A program made the position numbers and the translations under genes. Positions 14,472 through 22,238 of a stretch of DNA of 38,301 nucleotides are shown one piece after another (position 1 is the stretch's first letter; every line of letters starts with the position of its first letter). The stretch is from DTSX01 sp964008355 (GTDB taxonomy: Bacteria > Pseudomonadota > Gammaproteobacteria > Steroidobacterales > UBA11654), in the NCBI GenBank assembly GCA_964008355.1, contig CAXGBD010000003.1:1-38301 (forward strand), given 5' to 3'. The notes below the pieces were generated by a model. It was not told the origin of the DNA, made no database searches, and saw only the letters and a program-made list of their open reading frames with translations.

Positions 14472-14528
14472 TATCTGTAGATAAAAGTGATTGGCTTTGA
14501 GAGTTTTTTAGTCAGACAAGATACTGGA

Positions 14529-14759
14529 TTAACTGTTAGCACTAACGAAATCAATTGCAGCTTGAACAGTTGCAATTTTTTCTGCATCGTCGTCAGGTAT
14601 TTCTATATCAAATTCTTCTTCTAGAGCCATTACAAGCTCGACAGTATCAAGTGAATCTGCACCTAAATCATCTATAAAACTGGACTCGTTAGATATTTCA
14701 TCTTCACCTGATCCAAGTTGTTCGGCAACGATTTTTTTTACCCTTTCTTCAATGCTCAT
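14529..14759 (-). CDS. acpP: Acyl carrier protein
   Basis: Small acidic carrier of fatty-acid intermediates. It contains the phosphopantetheine site GADSLDTVELVMALEEEF with Ser36, and has four-helix ACP length (76 residues). I start at the second ATG (14759, MSIEERVKKI) because AGAGGA lies nine bases before it; that same motif abuts the first ATG (14768), which is too close to be its ribosome site. The 79-base gap after fabG contains a candidate promoter, as expected for one of the most abundant proteins of the cell. fabF, the usual next gene, is absent here. Confidence 0.96.
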   Translation of the reverse strand: MSIEERVKKIVAEQLGSGEDEISNESSFIDDLGADSLDTVELVMALEEEFDIEIPDDDAEKIATVQAAIDFVSANS

Positions 14760-14793
14760 AACTTTCATTCCTCTAAAATTAAAAATTTGGTGT

Positions 14794-14822
14794 ATTCTAT
14801 GCTAATCATACATTTTCTTAAA
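14794..14822 (-). promoter_or_regulatory. Possible acpP promoter
   Basis: Minus strand: TTTAAG (14817-14822; weak -35), 17-base spacer, TAGAAT (14794-14799; 5 of 6 to the -10). It lies in the fabG-acpP spacer. It is supported mainly by position, since acpP commonly has its own promoter; the -35 match is poor. Confidence 0.28.
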
Positions 14823-14847
14823 CTATTTTATTTAAAAAAATTTATAG

Positions 14848-15612
14848 CTAAGACATATGCATCCCGCCGTTGATGTGGATTGTTTCACCTGTGATGTAAG
14901 AACCTGAAGATGATGCCAGAAAAAGAGCTGCATTTGCTATATCAATGGGTTCACCAAATCTTTCTAATGGTATTTGTTTCAGTAGAGATTTATTTATTTC
15001 ATCACCAATGTCTTTTGTCATATCGGTGATGATATAACCCGGTGCAATGGTATTGACTGTGACCCCTCTGGAGCCCACTTCTCTAGCTAATGATTTTGTT
15101 AAACCAACGAGTCCTGCTTTAGCAGCACTATAATGTGCGTGACCAATAGCCCCTGTTGTTCCTTGTATTGAGCCAATGTTTATAATCCTTCCATGTCTCT
15201 TTTTTAGCATAGGGCCAATGACGGCTTTGCACAGAAAAAACGCAGAAGATAGATTAGTTGAAATCATTTTCTCCCAATCTTCGTCTTTAATTCTCATTAA
15301 AAGATTTTCCAAACTAATTCCAGCATTATTGACTAGAATGGATGGCATTAAGTCTAATTTCTTAAGTTCTTTTATTTGATTCGATATTTGTCCTGATTGA
15401 GAAATATCTAGAACGATTCCGTGGCCTTTTAGGCCAACATTGGAAAGATTTGTTGTAATTCTTTCCGCACCTTCCTGTGTAGTGGCTGTTCCTATGACTA
15501 TTGATCCAGCTCTTGCAAACACTTCTGCAATACTATTACCAATTCCTCTAGTGGCACCAGTAATCAAAGAGATCTCACCCTTGAGATTTAGGTTTTTATT
15601 AGTATTTGTCAT
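14848..15612 (-). CDS. fabG: 3-oxoacyl-ACP reductase
   Basis: NADPH-dependent ketoreductase of fatty-acid elongation, SDR family. Seen: TGATRGIG (residues 18-25), VNNAGIS, Ser148 (IGSIQGTTG), Tyr161 and Lys165 (HYSAAKAGLVG), APGYIITDM and a C terminus ending ITGETIHINGGMHMS. Length 254, normal. Position next to acpP supports FabG over another SDR. The gene upstream is an MFS transporter 22 bases away, where fabD is found in E. coli. No ribosome site is obvious before the ATG at 15612. Confidence 0.93.
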   Translation of the reverse strand: MTNTNKNLNLKGEISLITGATRGIGNSIAEVFARAGSIVIGTATTQEGAERITTNLSNVGLKGHGIVLDISQSGQISNQIKELKKLDLMPSILVNNAGISLENLLMRIKDEDWEKMISTNLSSAFFLCKAVIGPMLKKRHGRIINIGSIQGTTGAIGHAHYSAAKAGLVGLTKSLAREVGSRGVTVNTIAPGYIITDMTKDIGDEINKSLLKQIPLERFGEPIDIANAALFLASSSGSYITGETIHINGGMHMS

Positions 15613-15634
15613 CAGTAAATTATAACTATATCAG

Positions 15635-16906
15635 TTACCGGTTATCCTCAATTTCCTGGTCATCAATACTGAGAAGTGAAGATGATAGCAAGGCTATGAT
15701 TAATAATAAGCTAATGACGATGAATGGAGTTAAATATCCTTCTGTGCGGTCATATAAGTATCCAGTTAAGAATGGTCCTAATCCACCACCAAAGGTATCC
15801 AATATATTTATAACACCCATAATCTTACCTAAAGATGCAATTCCAAATAAATCTGCACTGAGTAATTGAATCAACGTATATAAACCACCCCAACCAAAAC
15901 CATAAAACCCAAGCCCAATCCAGACAAATAAAGGATTACTATAAAGCAGAGCCAAGACAATGAAAATAGAACCCATCAGCATTATGCCTACACCCGATAG
16001 CAAAATCTTTTTTCTACCATAGGTTTCAGCTAATTGACCACTGATCACTTTCCCAATAAAACCACCTAGAAAAATCATTGAAACGCCTGTAGCTGCAACT
16101 TGTGGTGCATAATTTTCTTCTCTTAGCATCAAGAAAACATGGCCAGTCATAGCTAGAATTGAGTAAAAAGTACAGAAAGCCATCAATGATAATAACCAGA
16201 AATTCTTAGCCTTTAATGCTTGTAATAGTGTAAAACTCTTTCCTGTATGGCTTTCTTTACTTTCTTGATCAGTTATTTCCTCAGTGGTGGCTTGTAATTC
16301 TTCGGGACTATCTTTTACAAAAGTTAGTAACAAAGGAATCAAACATAATGGAATATAACTCAACCAGATCATGACTTCTCTCCAGTCCCCTAAAGATAGA
16401 AGATAGGTATTGATTTGAGGAAACAAACCATTTCCTGTACTAGTTCCTGCTAGTAGAATGCCAATGGCAAGTCCTCTACTGTTATTGAACCATCGTGAGA
16501 TCAAGATAACATTGACCAACATTCCTGCAATACAAAGCACTAGGCCCATAAAAATATGAATGATGTACATTTGATTTAATGAGATTGCTTGACTGTATTG
16601 CCAGAAACACAATGAAAGTAAAAGGAGTCCAGAGATCATTAATTTCTTAACGCCGATTTTATCTGCAATCACACCTGCAAAAAAACCAAAAAAAGCGGTT
16701 GACCAAAGGAGGATCGCATCTCTTAATTTAAGATCTGCTCTGAGAACACCCTCCCCTGTGATCTCGCTAAGAGAATTAATAAGTTCTTCTTCAAAAACGT
16801 ATAGTCCACCAAGTGTGAGTCCATTGGTGATAGTGATCAGTAAAAAAGACATCACTAAAATTATCCAACGGTATTTAAGTGGATCTTTAGGTAAGATACT
16901 GCTCAT
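15635..16906 (-). CDS. MFS transporter (monocarboxylate / oxalate-formate antiporter-like)
   Basis: Twelve predicted membrane segments in 423 residues with a hydrophilic central loop (about 195-225, SPEELQATTEEITDQESKES). GLFPQINTYLLSLGDWREVM and SRWFNNSRGLAIGI resemble the monocarboxylate/OFA branch of MFS carriers. Substrate unknown. It lies 22 bases upstream of fabG on the same strand, so it may share a transcript with the fatty-acid genes, which is unusual. Its divergent spacer to the VOC gene at 17006 carries a 10-bp inverted repeat that could be an operator for both. Confidence 0.82.
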   Translation of the reverse strand: MSSILPKDPLKYRWIILVMSFLLITITNGLTLGGLYVFEEELINSLSEITGEGVLRADLKLRDAILLWSTAFFGFFAGVIADKIGVKKLMISGLLLLSLCFWQYSQAISLNQMYIIHIFMGLVLCIAGMLVNVILISRWFNNSRGLAIGILLAGTSTGNGLFPQINTYLLSLGDWREVMIWLSYIPLCLIPLLLTFVKDSPEELQATTEEITDQESKESHTGKSFTLLQALKAKNFWLLSLMAFCTFYSILAMTGHVFLMLREENYAPQVAATGVSMIFLGGFIGKVISGQLAETYGRKKILLSGVGIMLMGSIFIVLALLYSNPLFVWIGLGFYGFGWGGLYTLIQLLSADLFGIASLGKIMGVINILDTFGGGLGPFLTGYLYDRTEGYLTPFIVISLLLIIALLSSSLLSIDDQEIEDNR

Positions 16907-16951
16907 AAATTATTAAATCCTTTTTAACTTTAATGAAACATACATTATTCT

Positions 16952-16993
16952 ATTATTACAAGGAAGTATTTTATAATCAGTGTTTGTAATAAT
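16952..16993. promoter_or_regulatory. 10-bp inverted repeat flanking a TATAAT box, candidate operator
   Basis: ATTATTACAA (16952-16961) and TTGTAATAAT (16984-16993) are perfect inverted copies 32 bp apart centre to centre, about three helical turns. A TATAAT box (16972-16977) lies between them, pointing toward the VOC gene start at 17006; no good -35 precedes it. This is the divergent spacer between the MFS gene and the VOC operon, so a regulator bound to both arms could control either side. Confidence 0.42.
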
Positions 16994-17005
16994 TAGGATC
17001 CGTTA

Positions 17006-17893
17006 ATGTTGAAATCAATCATGATGGTTACCATGCTGGTAACCAATTTAAATACGATCGAGGAAGCTTATGATACTTACCTGGGTTACCAAGTGGTCGA
17101 GGAAGGACTGATCGATCGTTCTTTGGGATCAACATGGGGTGCAAGAGGCATGAATAAGCACCCATACATCATTATGCAACCCAGTAGTGGTGAAGAAGTT
17201 TATCTTCGGTTTATTGAAGATAAATCGATGACAAATTATAAACCTATGGGTACTCATGGCTGGAATTCTACAGAAATTCTAGTAGAAGACCCTGATGCGC
17301 TAGCAATGGAATTATCCAACTCAAGCTTCAATATTATTGGTCCACCCTATGATTTGTACCCAACTCCAAATGCCCCTAGAGCAATGCAAGTACTTGGACC
17401 ATCTAATGAAATTCTATACTTGACCAGGATTATTCCTGAGGGTTCAGGATTTAATTTAGGCAGTGCACAATCGTTTGTAGATAGGGTCTTTATCATGGTG
17501 GTAGGTGGTCCATCCATGAAAGCACTACAAGAATTTTATAAAGAGACGCTAAATATGCCAGTTAGCGAAGCTTCCGATTGGACAATTGGAGTCATATCAA
17601 GACTCAATGATCTTCCAGAAGATACAACCTATCCCCTTGCCATAGCCAGTTTTAAAAAGAATTTTCTAATAGAGTTGGACGAATACCCTCCTATTTTCTT
17701 ACCCAGAAAACGTGCAGTCAATCATCTTCCATTTTCAACATCAGTTGTTTCTTTTTTAGTTGATTCTTTGGATGATTTTGATATCGAGTGGCGTCGACCA
17801 CCTAGATTGATCCAAGATTTCCCTTACAATGGAAGGAAGGTTGGGGTAACCATTGGACCTGCAGGTGAATGGATCGAGTTAATTGAAGAATAG
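17006..17893 (+). CDS. Two-module VOC (glyoxalase/dioxygenase-fold) protein
   Basis: A 295-residue protein with two vicinal-oxygen-chelate modules (about 1-143 and 155-295). Seen: EEAYDTYLGYQVVEEG, FNIIGPP, PRAMQVLGPSNEILYL in the first and the same pattern (LQEFYKETLNMPV, GPAGEWIELIEE) in the second. The first strand reads MVTMLVTNL, lacking the usual metal-binding His of VOC enzymes, so the metal site may be incomplete or the protein may bind ligand without catalysis. A clear paralog is encoded at 36462-37337. Start ATG with AGGA eight bases upstream. It is followed after 16 bases by an ABM-domain gene. No specific reaction can be assigned. Confidence 0.75.
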   Translation: MLKSIMMVTMLVTNLNTIEEAYDTYLGYQVVEEGLIDRSLGSTWGARGMNKHPYIIMQPSSGEEVYLRFIEDKSMTNYKPMGTHGWNSTEILVEDPDALAMELSNSSFNIIGPPYDLYPTPNAPRAMQVLGPSNEILYLTRIIPEGSGFNLGSAQSFVDRVFIMVVGGPSMKALQEFYKETLNMPVSEASDWTIGVISRLNDLPEDTTYPLAIASFKKNFLIELDEYPPIFLPRKRAVNHLPFSTSVVSFLVDSLDDFDIEWRRPPRLIQDFPYNGRKVGVTIGPAGEWIELIEE

Positions 17894-17909
17894 TTTGGAG
17901 GAAAATTAA

Positions 17910-18203
17910 ATGTCAGTAATCGTTATATTAACATTAAAAGCAAAACCAGATAGTTACGATCAACTTGGCTCTATGCTCAAGGAGATTTTGTCAGATACAG
18001 CCTCATTTGAGGGGTGTAAAGGACTCTATGCATGTGGTGATCAGAACAGTCAAACTTTTTTACTGTATGAGGAATGGGAATCAGTTGAGCATCAGCAAAA
18101 ATATTTAGAGTGGAGAACACAAAGGGGGGATCTTGATGCATTGGGTACAATGCTACGTGAACCACCACTTTTTGAAACCAGAGATTTTATATTTTCTAGC
18201 TAA
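17910..18203 (+). CDS. Antibiotic-biosynthesis-monooxygenase (ABM/YgiN-like) domain protein
   Basis: Single ferredoxin-like ABM domain of 97 residues (MSVIVILTLKAKPDSYDQLG, TFLLYEEWESVEHQQKYLEW). Members include quinol monooxygenases, heme-degrading enzymes and proteins of unknown function; they form dimers and act without metal. A strong GGAGG site precedes the ATG. It sits between the VOC protein and a crotonase-family isomerase, which suggests a small-molecule catabolic operon. Substrate unknown. Confidence 0.78.
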   Translation: MSVIVILTLKAKPDSYDQLGSMLKEILSDTASFEGCKGLYACGDQNSQTFLLYEEWESVEHQQKYLEWRTQRGDLDALGTMLREPPLFETRDFIFSS

Positions 18204-18286
18204 GGATAATGACCGCATAAATGAGAATTAATAGAATAATTGTTACTTAGAAGCTGATCGTTCTAACCGCAATTGAGGAGAATTTT

Positions 18287-19135
18287 ATGACTTACAGTTG
18301 TTTTGAATATGAATTAAGAGATCACATAGCGCATATCTCTATGAGCAGAGGAGATAAGTTCAATACCATGACCAAGGCATTTTGGTCTGAATTGCCAGAA
18401 TTAGTGGATAAAATATCAGATGAAGCTGAAGCGAGAGTCATTGTACTTTCAGCTCAAGGTAAGCATTTTTGTGCCGGAATGGATCTTGCTAATTTTCAAG
18501 ATAATGGTGAAATACTTGGCACTGATGCTAAAAAAGTTAGTCAAGGTAGAAGAGGTGAAGCTCAATTTAGATTGACGCGTGAGTTGCAATACACCATTAG
18601 CTGTTTAGAAAAAGCTAGAATACCTGTGATTGCGGCCATTCAAGGTGCTTGCATAGGTAGTGCAGTTGATATGGTTACTGCCTGTGACATTAGGTATGCC
18701 ACCAAAGATGCCTTTTTTTGTATCCAAGAAATTAATATAGGAATGGCTGCTGATGTAGGCACCCTACAGAGACTTCCTTATTTAATTCCAGAAGGCATTG
18801 TCAGGGAGCTCGCCTATACAGGCAGGAAATTCTCTGCAGATGAAGCATTGAGGTATGGGCTTATAAATGCTGTTTTAGATACCCATGAAGCAGTCATTGA
18901 TCACGCACTTGATGTAGCTGGTGAAATTGCTAATAAAGCCCCACTGGCAGTAACAGGTGCTAAAGAAATACTGAATTATAATCGTGATCATAGTGTTGAA
19001 GAATCCCTTAATTACACTGCACTTTGGAATTCAGCTATGAATTTCTCAGATGACATGATGGAGGCTTTTAAATCCAAGGTCGAGAAAAAAGATCCAGAAT
19101 TCCAAGGCTTGGTAAAAAGAAAAAAGCATCTATAA
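18287..19135 (+). CDS. Crotonase family, probable delta3,5-delta2,4-dienoyl-CoA isomerase
   Basis: Acyl-CoA isomerase or hydratase of 282 residues. The oxyanion-hole segments are HFCAGMDL and AIQGACIGSAVDMVTACDIR. The segment FFCIQEINIGMAADVGTLQR contains Glu148 and Asp156, and Asp128 precedes it; these correspond to the acidic residues that define ECH1, the dienoyl-CoA isomerase used to degrade odd-position polyunsaturated fatty acids. In plain enoyl-CoA hydratase the Asp position is different. GAGGAG lies before the ATG, 83 bases after the ABM gene. It may share the VOC-ABM transcript. ETF genes, which accept electrons from acyl-CoA dehydrogenases, follow at 20524. Confidence 0.82.
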   Translation: MTYSCFEYELRDHIAHISMSRGDKFNTMTKAFWSELPELVDKISDEAEARVIVLSAQGKHFCAGMDLANFQDNGEILGTDAKKVSQGRRGEAQFRLTRELQYTISCLEKARIPVIAAIQGACIGSAVDMVTACDIRYATKDAFFCIQEINIGMAADVGTLQRLPYLIPEGIVRELAYTGRKFSADEALRYGLINAVLDTHEAVIDHALDVAGEIANKAPLAVTGAKEILNYNRDHSVEESLNYTALWNSAMNFSDDMMEAFKSKVEKKDPEFQGLVKRKKHL

Positions 19136-19160
19136 GGACAAGGTTTTTATAACAACTAGT

Positions 19161-19895
19161 TCAGGATGATTTCAATTCCACTAGCTCGTAATATGTTTGC
19201 ATGTACCCACCAACCGAGCCTTTTAAGAAGAGATAGTCTTCATCATTGGTACACCAAATATCGTAGGGGGGATGTTCTTGAGGTAATCCAGGGGTTCCAA
19301 CAAACTGAAAATGTAAGGCATCGAATGTCCCTGCTTTAATGGTAACTGATTCTTCTCCAAGGAAATCTATTGTCGAAGTAATTGAGAATAGCATTGGGCC
19401 GGTCGCTCCTCTATGATCGGGTGAAGAAAGGAGCATTTCACCTATGTTTTGTGGACCTTTTTTAGACCTGTCATACAATCGCAAATGCCAGGCATCACAA
19501 GCAATGGCGTGGTTCTGAAATGTTTTCAAACGACCTTTGGTTTGCATCTTTTGACTATTTCTGCCATCGAGCAATGTATTTGCTTCACATTCTGCATAAT
19601 CATCACCAAAATTAAACCAACCAGAGCCCATGAACTGATCGTTGACAGAAATTCTGACAAAACAATCCAAAGGCAACCAATTTTCATCTAGGCTATAGGT
19701 TATATCCCTCATTACAGCTGGTCGATCATCAATCTCACAGTGAGCAACAATTTTTCTATGACCGTTAGCATGTTTGTTGATTATGAAATATTCTCTACCT
19801 CTCTCTTGGCCTTGACGGTCTTCTTTTTCACTGAGGTAAATAATTTTTCCAGCAACAGTCTGGTGATCTTTCTGCAAGATACTTTCTTTATTCAT
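19161..19895 (-). CDS. Uncharacterised soluble protein, possibly DUF3108-like
   Basis: About 244 residues with no signal peptide or membrane segment. The C-terminal half (VTIKAGTFDALHFQFVG, YDIWCTNDEDYLFLKGSVGG, YYELVEL) resembles the beta-rich pattern of DUF3108-type proteins, in which a clamp of strands binds lipid-like molecules; this is a weak resemblance by eye. The N-terminal half (ERGREYFIINKHANGHRKIV) is not recognised. I start at the ATG at 19895 because it gives an 8-base ATGAATAA overlap with the lipoprotein gene; ATG 19904 and GTG 19925 are alternatives. It is paired with the lipoprotein upstream. It ends 25 bases from the convergent crotonase gene. Confidence 0.6.
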   Translation of the reverse strand: MNKESILQKDHQTVAGKIIYLSEKEDRQGQERGREYFIINKHANGHRKIVAHCEIDDRPAVMRDITYSLDENWLPLDCFVRISVNDQFMGSGWFNFGDDYAECEANTLLDGRNSQKMQTKGRLKTFQNHAIACDAWHLRLYDRSKKGPQNIGEMLLSSPDHRGATGPMLFSITSTIDFLGEESVTIKAGTFDALHFQFVGTPGLPQEHPPYDIWCTNDEDYLFLKGSVGGYMQTYYELVELKSS

Positions 19896-20412
19896 TGTTG
19901 TCATTTTCTTGGTTGTCGGTTTCACTTAATTCTCTTGTAATTTCTGGTGATGTCTCTTTATCAGGTTCAACCACCTCTAAGGGATCACCTATACCAAAAC
20001 GCAGCAAAAGATTGTAATGTGCAATGTCATCCAACTCATTAACGGCAATAATAGAATGTCGTTCTGAAAAAATACTATCAGGAATAATTAACTCATCACC
20101 AGCAAAACCACAAATTCTGCCAGTTCTCGAATTAAAATAGATGGAATCTGAGCTTCTAATAGATGCTGGTGGGGTAATTTGTAAGTGATATGATCTTGAT
20201 TTAGGTCTTCCATAGATAACCAAATTGGACCGGTCAAGTACTCTGTAATCTTGAATGGTGTCTTTGTTAAAACAACTCGACCCTAGTCTTACATTGTATC
20301 CAGTGCTAGTGGATCGTTCATTTTTTAATTGCTCTTCTTGCGTACATCCACTGAGTACTAATAGGCATTGTAAAAATATAACCAAATAGAATTTTCTATT
20401 TATAGAAATCAT
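19888..20412 (-). CDS. Lipoprotein, DUF6491-like
   Basis: Secreted lipoprotein of 174 residues. Signal: basic start, hydrophobic FYLVIFLQCLLVL and lipobox LSGC with Cys23; the next residue is Thr, not Asp, so outer-membrane sorting is likely. The mature part has SCFNKDTIQDYRVLDRSNLV, SYHLQI and IYFNSRTGRICGFAGDELII, a Cys-(x)-Cys pattern matching the small gammaproteobacterial DUF6491 lipoproteins. The tail is rich in Glu, Asp and Asn. Function unknown. It is translationally overlapped with the next gene, so the two products may work together at the envelope, though the partner shows no export signal. Confidence 0.7.
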   Translation of the reverse strand: MISINRKFYLVIFLQCLLVLSGCTQEEQLKNERSTSTGYNVRLGSSCFNKDTIQDYRVLDRSNLVIYGRPKSRSYHLQITPPASIRSSDSIYFNSRTGRICGFAGDELIIPDSIFSERHSIIAVNELDDIAHYNLLLRFGIGDPLEVVEPDKETSPEITRELSETDNQENDNNE

Positions 20413-20523
20413 AGATATTTTTTTAAAATATTCTGTATATTATTTTTTATTTAGGTCAGAATAGCACATTAAATTATATATCCCTCGACAACTAAAACAC
20501 AAAATTAGATCCAATGAACCCCT

Positions 20524-21276
20524 ATGAATAAGATTCTTGTCTGCATCAAAAGAGTTATTGATTACAATATTAAAATCAGGATTAACTCTGATGAGTCCGG
20601 CGTCGTCACAGAAGGGGTTAAGATGAGTATTAACCCTTTTGATGAAATCGCTCTTGAGGAGGCTTTAAGAATTAAAGAATCTGGAAAGGCCAATGAGATT
20701 ATCGTTGTTTCCATTGGATCAGAAGATTGTCAGCAGCAGCTTAGGACCGGGCTTGCTATGGGAGCAGATCGTGCCATATTAGTCGAACATCAAGAACAAG
20801 CAGAACCTCTAATCGTTGCCAAGTTATTGTATGAAATTGTTCAGCAAGAAAAGCCAGAACTTATTTTGCTTGGTAAACAAGCTATTGATGATGACTGTAG
20901 CCAAACAGGACAAATGCTTGCTGAACTTTGTTCTTATGCCCAAGCTACTTTCATATCCAAGCTTGATATTGAGGGCAATGTCCTCACAGTCACCCGTGAG
21001 GTGGATCAAGGCCTTGAAAGTTTAGAAATAGACCTCCCTGCAATAGTGACAACTGATCTTAGGTTAAACGAACCAAGGTATGTGAAGTTGCCTGATATTA
21101 TGAAAGCTAAAAAGAAACCATTGGATGTTATGAATTCATCAGAATTCAATGTTTCTACAGATGCATTCTTTAAAGTCATCAAAGTTTCAGCACCACCACC
21201 CAGGCAGAGTGGAATTATGCTAACTAATGCTGATGAGGCGTTTGATGCACTTAAAACCAAAGGTTTTTTTGATTAA
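20524..21276 (+). CDS. etfB: Electron transfer flavoprotein, beta subunit
   Basis: AMP-binding subunit of the ETF heterodimer that carries electrons from acyl-CoA and other dehydrogenases to ETF-quinone oxidoreductase. Seen: MNKILVCIKRVIDYNIKIRI, SINPFDEIALEEALRIKE (the ETF-beta signature), GMADRAILV-type segment AMGADRAILV and the recognition loop LPDIMKAKKKPLD that docks dehydrogenases. Length 250, normal. The ATG at 20524 has no clear ribosome site. etfA follows after 17 bases. Confidence 0.95.
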   Translation: MNKILVCIKRVIDYNIKIRINSDESGVVTEGVKMSINPFDEIALEEALRIKESGKANEIIVVSIGSEDCQQQLRTGLAMGADRAILVEHQEQAEPLIVAKLLYEIVQQEKPELILLGKQAIDDDCSQTGQMLAELCSYAQATFISKLDIEGNVLTVTREVDQGLESLEIDLPAIVTTDLRLNEPRYVKLPDIMKAKKKPLDVMNSSEFNVSTDAFFKVIKVSAPPPRQSGIMLTNADEAFDALKTKGFFD

Positions 21277-21293
21277 TTAATGCAGAGATCAAT

Positions 21294-22232
21294 ATGAATG
21301 TCTTAGTCATAGCTGAACACAACGATGGTTTGATCAATGTAAGTACTTCTAAAACATTGTCCTGTGTGTCTGATTTATCTTCACAACAAACAGATCTGTT
21401 AGTGTTGGGAAACAATTCAGAATTAGCAACCCAAGCTGCTCTGTTTCAGAATGTCAATTCTGTTCTGTATCTAGAAGATCAACGTTTTGATCATCAGGTC
21501 GCAGCCGTTATGTCCCCAGTCATTGCTCACCTTGCAACTGAATATGATTGTGTGTTGTGTCCTTCGACGACTTTCGGTAGAGATTTGATGCCACGTGTAG
21601 CAGCATTACTTGATGTGGGACAGATGACAGACATCATGGCTGTAACTGGACCATTGACTTTTGAGAGACCTATTTATGCTGGAAACGCCATTCAAACCAT
21701 AGAAGTAACAGACAAAGAAAAAATTGTTGGAACGGTCAGGCTTGCTTCATACAAAGAAGTAGAGATGAATAATCAAGCCAACATAAAACATATTGAACTA
21801 CCAGAAATTGAATTGCCACTACATTCCCGTTTCTTAGGAATTCAATCAGAGACAAACGAACGGCCAGATCTTCAAGTTGCCAAAATAGTTATTTCTGGGG
21901 GAAGAGGATTAGGCAGTTCTGAGAATTTTAATTTACTGTATGATCTCGCTGATAAAATGGGAGCCGCTGTGGGAGCCTCCCGTGCAGCTGTTGATGCTGG
22001 TTATGTTTCAAACGATATGCAGGTGGGTCAAACCGGTAAAATTATTGCCCCTGATCTTTATTTTGCATTTGGAATATCAGGTGCTATTCAACATCTGGCT
22101 GGGATCAAAGACGCAGGAACTATTGTTGCTGTAAACAAAGACCCCGATGCTCCTATCTTTGAAATAGCTGATATTGGAATTGTTGCAGACTTGTTTAATT
22201 TTATCCCTGAATTCATAGCTAAAATCAATTAA
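21294..22232 (+). CDS. etfA: Electron transfer flavoprotein, alpha subunit
   Basis: FAD-binding subunit of ETF, 312 residues. The C-terminal FAD domain is clear: VISGGRGLGSSENF, GAAVGASRAAVDAGYVSNDM, QVGQTGKIIAPDLYFAFGIS, GAIQHLAGIKDAGTIVAVNK and DPDAPIFEIADIGIVADLF. The N-terminal domain has the usual VLVIAEHNDG start. Together with etfB it forms the electron sink for beta-oxidation and possibly for flavin demethylases such as the TMADH-like enzyme at 6153-8207, since TMADH is known to reduce ETF. That link is inference. An MFS gene begins six bases after the stop. Confidence 0.95.
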   Translation: MNVLVIAEHNDGLINVSTSKTLSCVSDLSSQQTDLLVLGNNSELATQAALFQNVNSVLYLEDQRFDHQVAAVMSPVIAHLATEYDCVLCPSTTFGRDLMPRVAALLDVGQMTDIMAVTGPLTFERPIYAGNAIQTIEVTDKEKIVGTVRLASYKEVEMNNQANIKHIELPEIELPLHSRFLGIQSETNERPDLQVAKIVISGGRGLGSSENFNLLYDLADKMGAAVGASRAAVDAGYVSNDMQVGQTGKIIAPDLYFAFGISGAIQHLAGIKDAGTIVAVNKDPDAPIFEIADIGIVADLFNFIPEFIAKIN

Positions 22233-22238
22233 AATTAA

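Noticed and set aside
20429..20463. 7-bp inverted repeat TATTCTG...CAGAATA in the divergent spacer before etfB
   Set aside because: Short arms, 21-base spacing and very AT-rich surroundings; no promoter alignment. Chance occurrence is likely.
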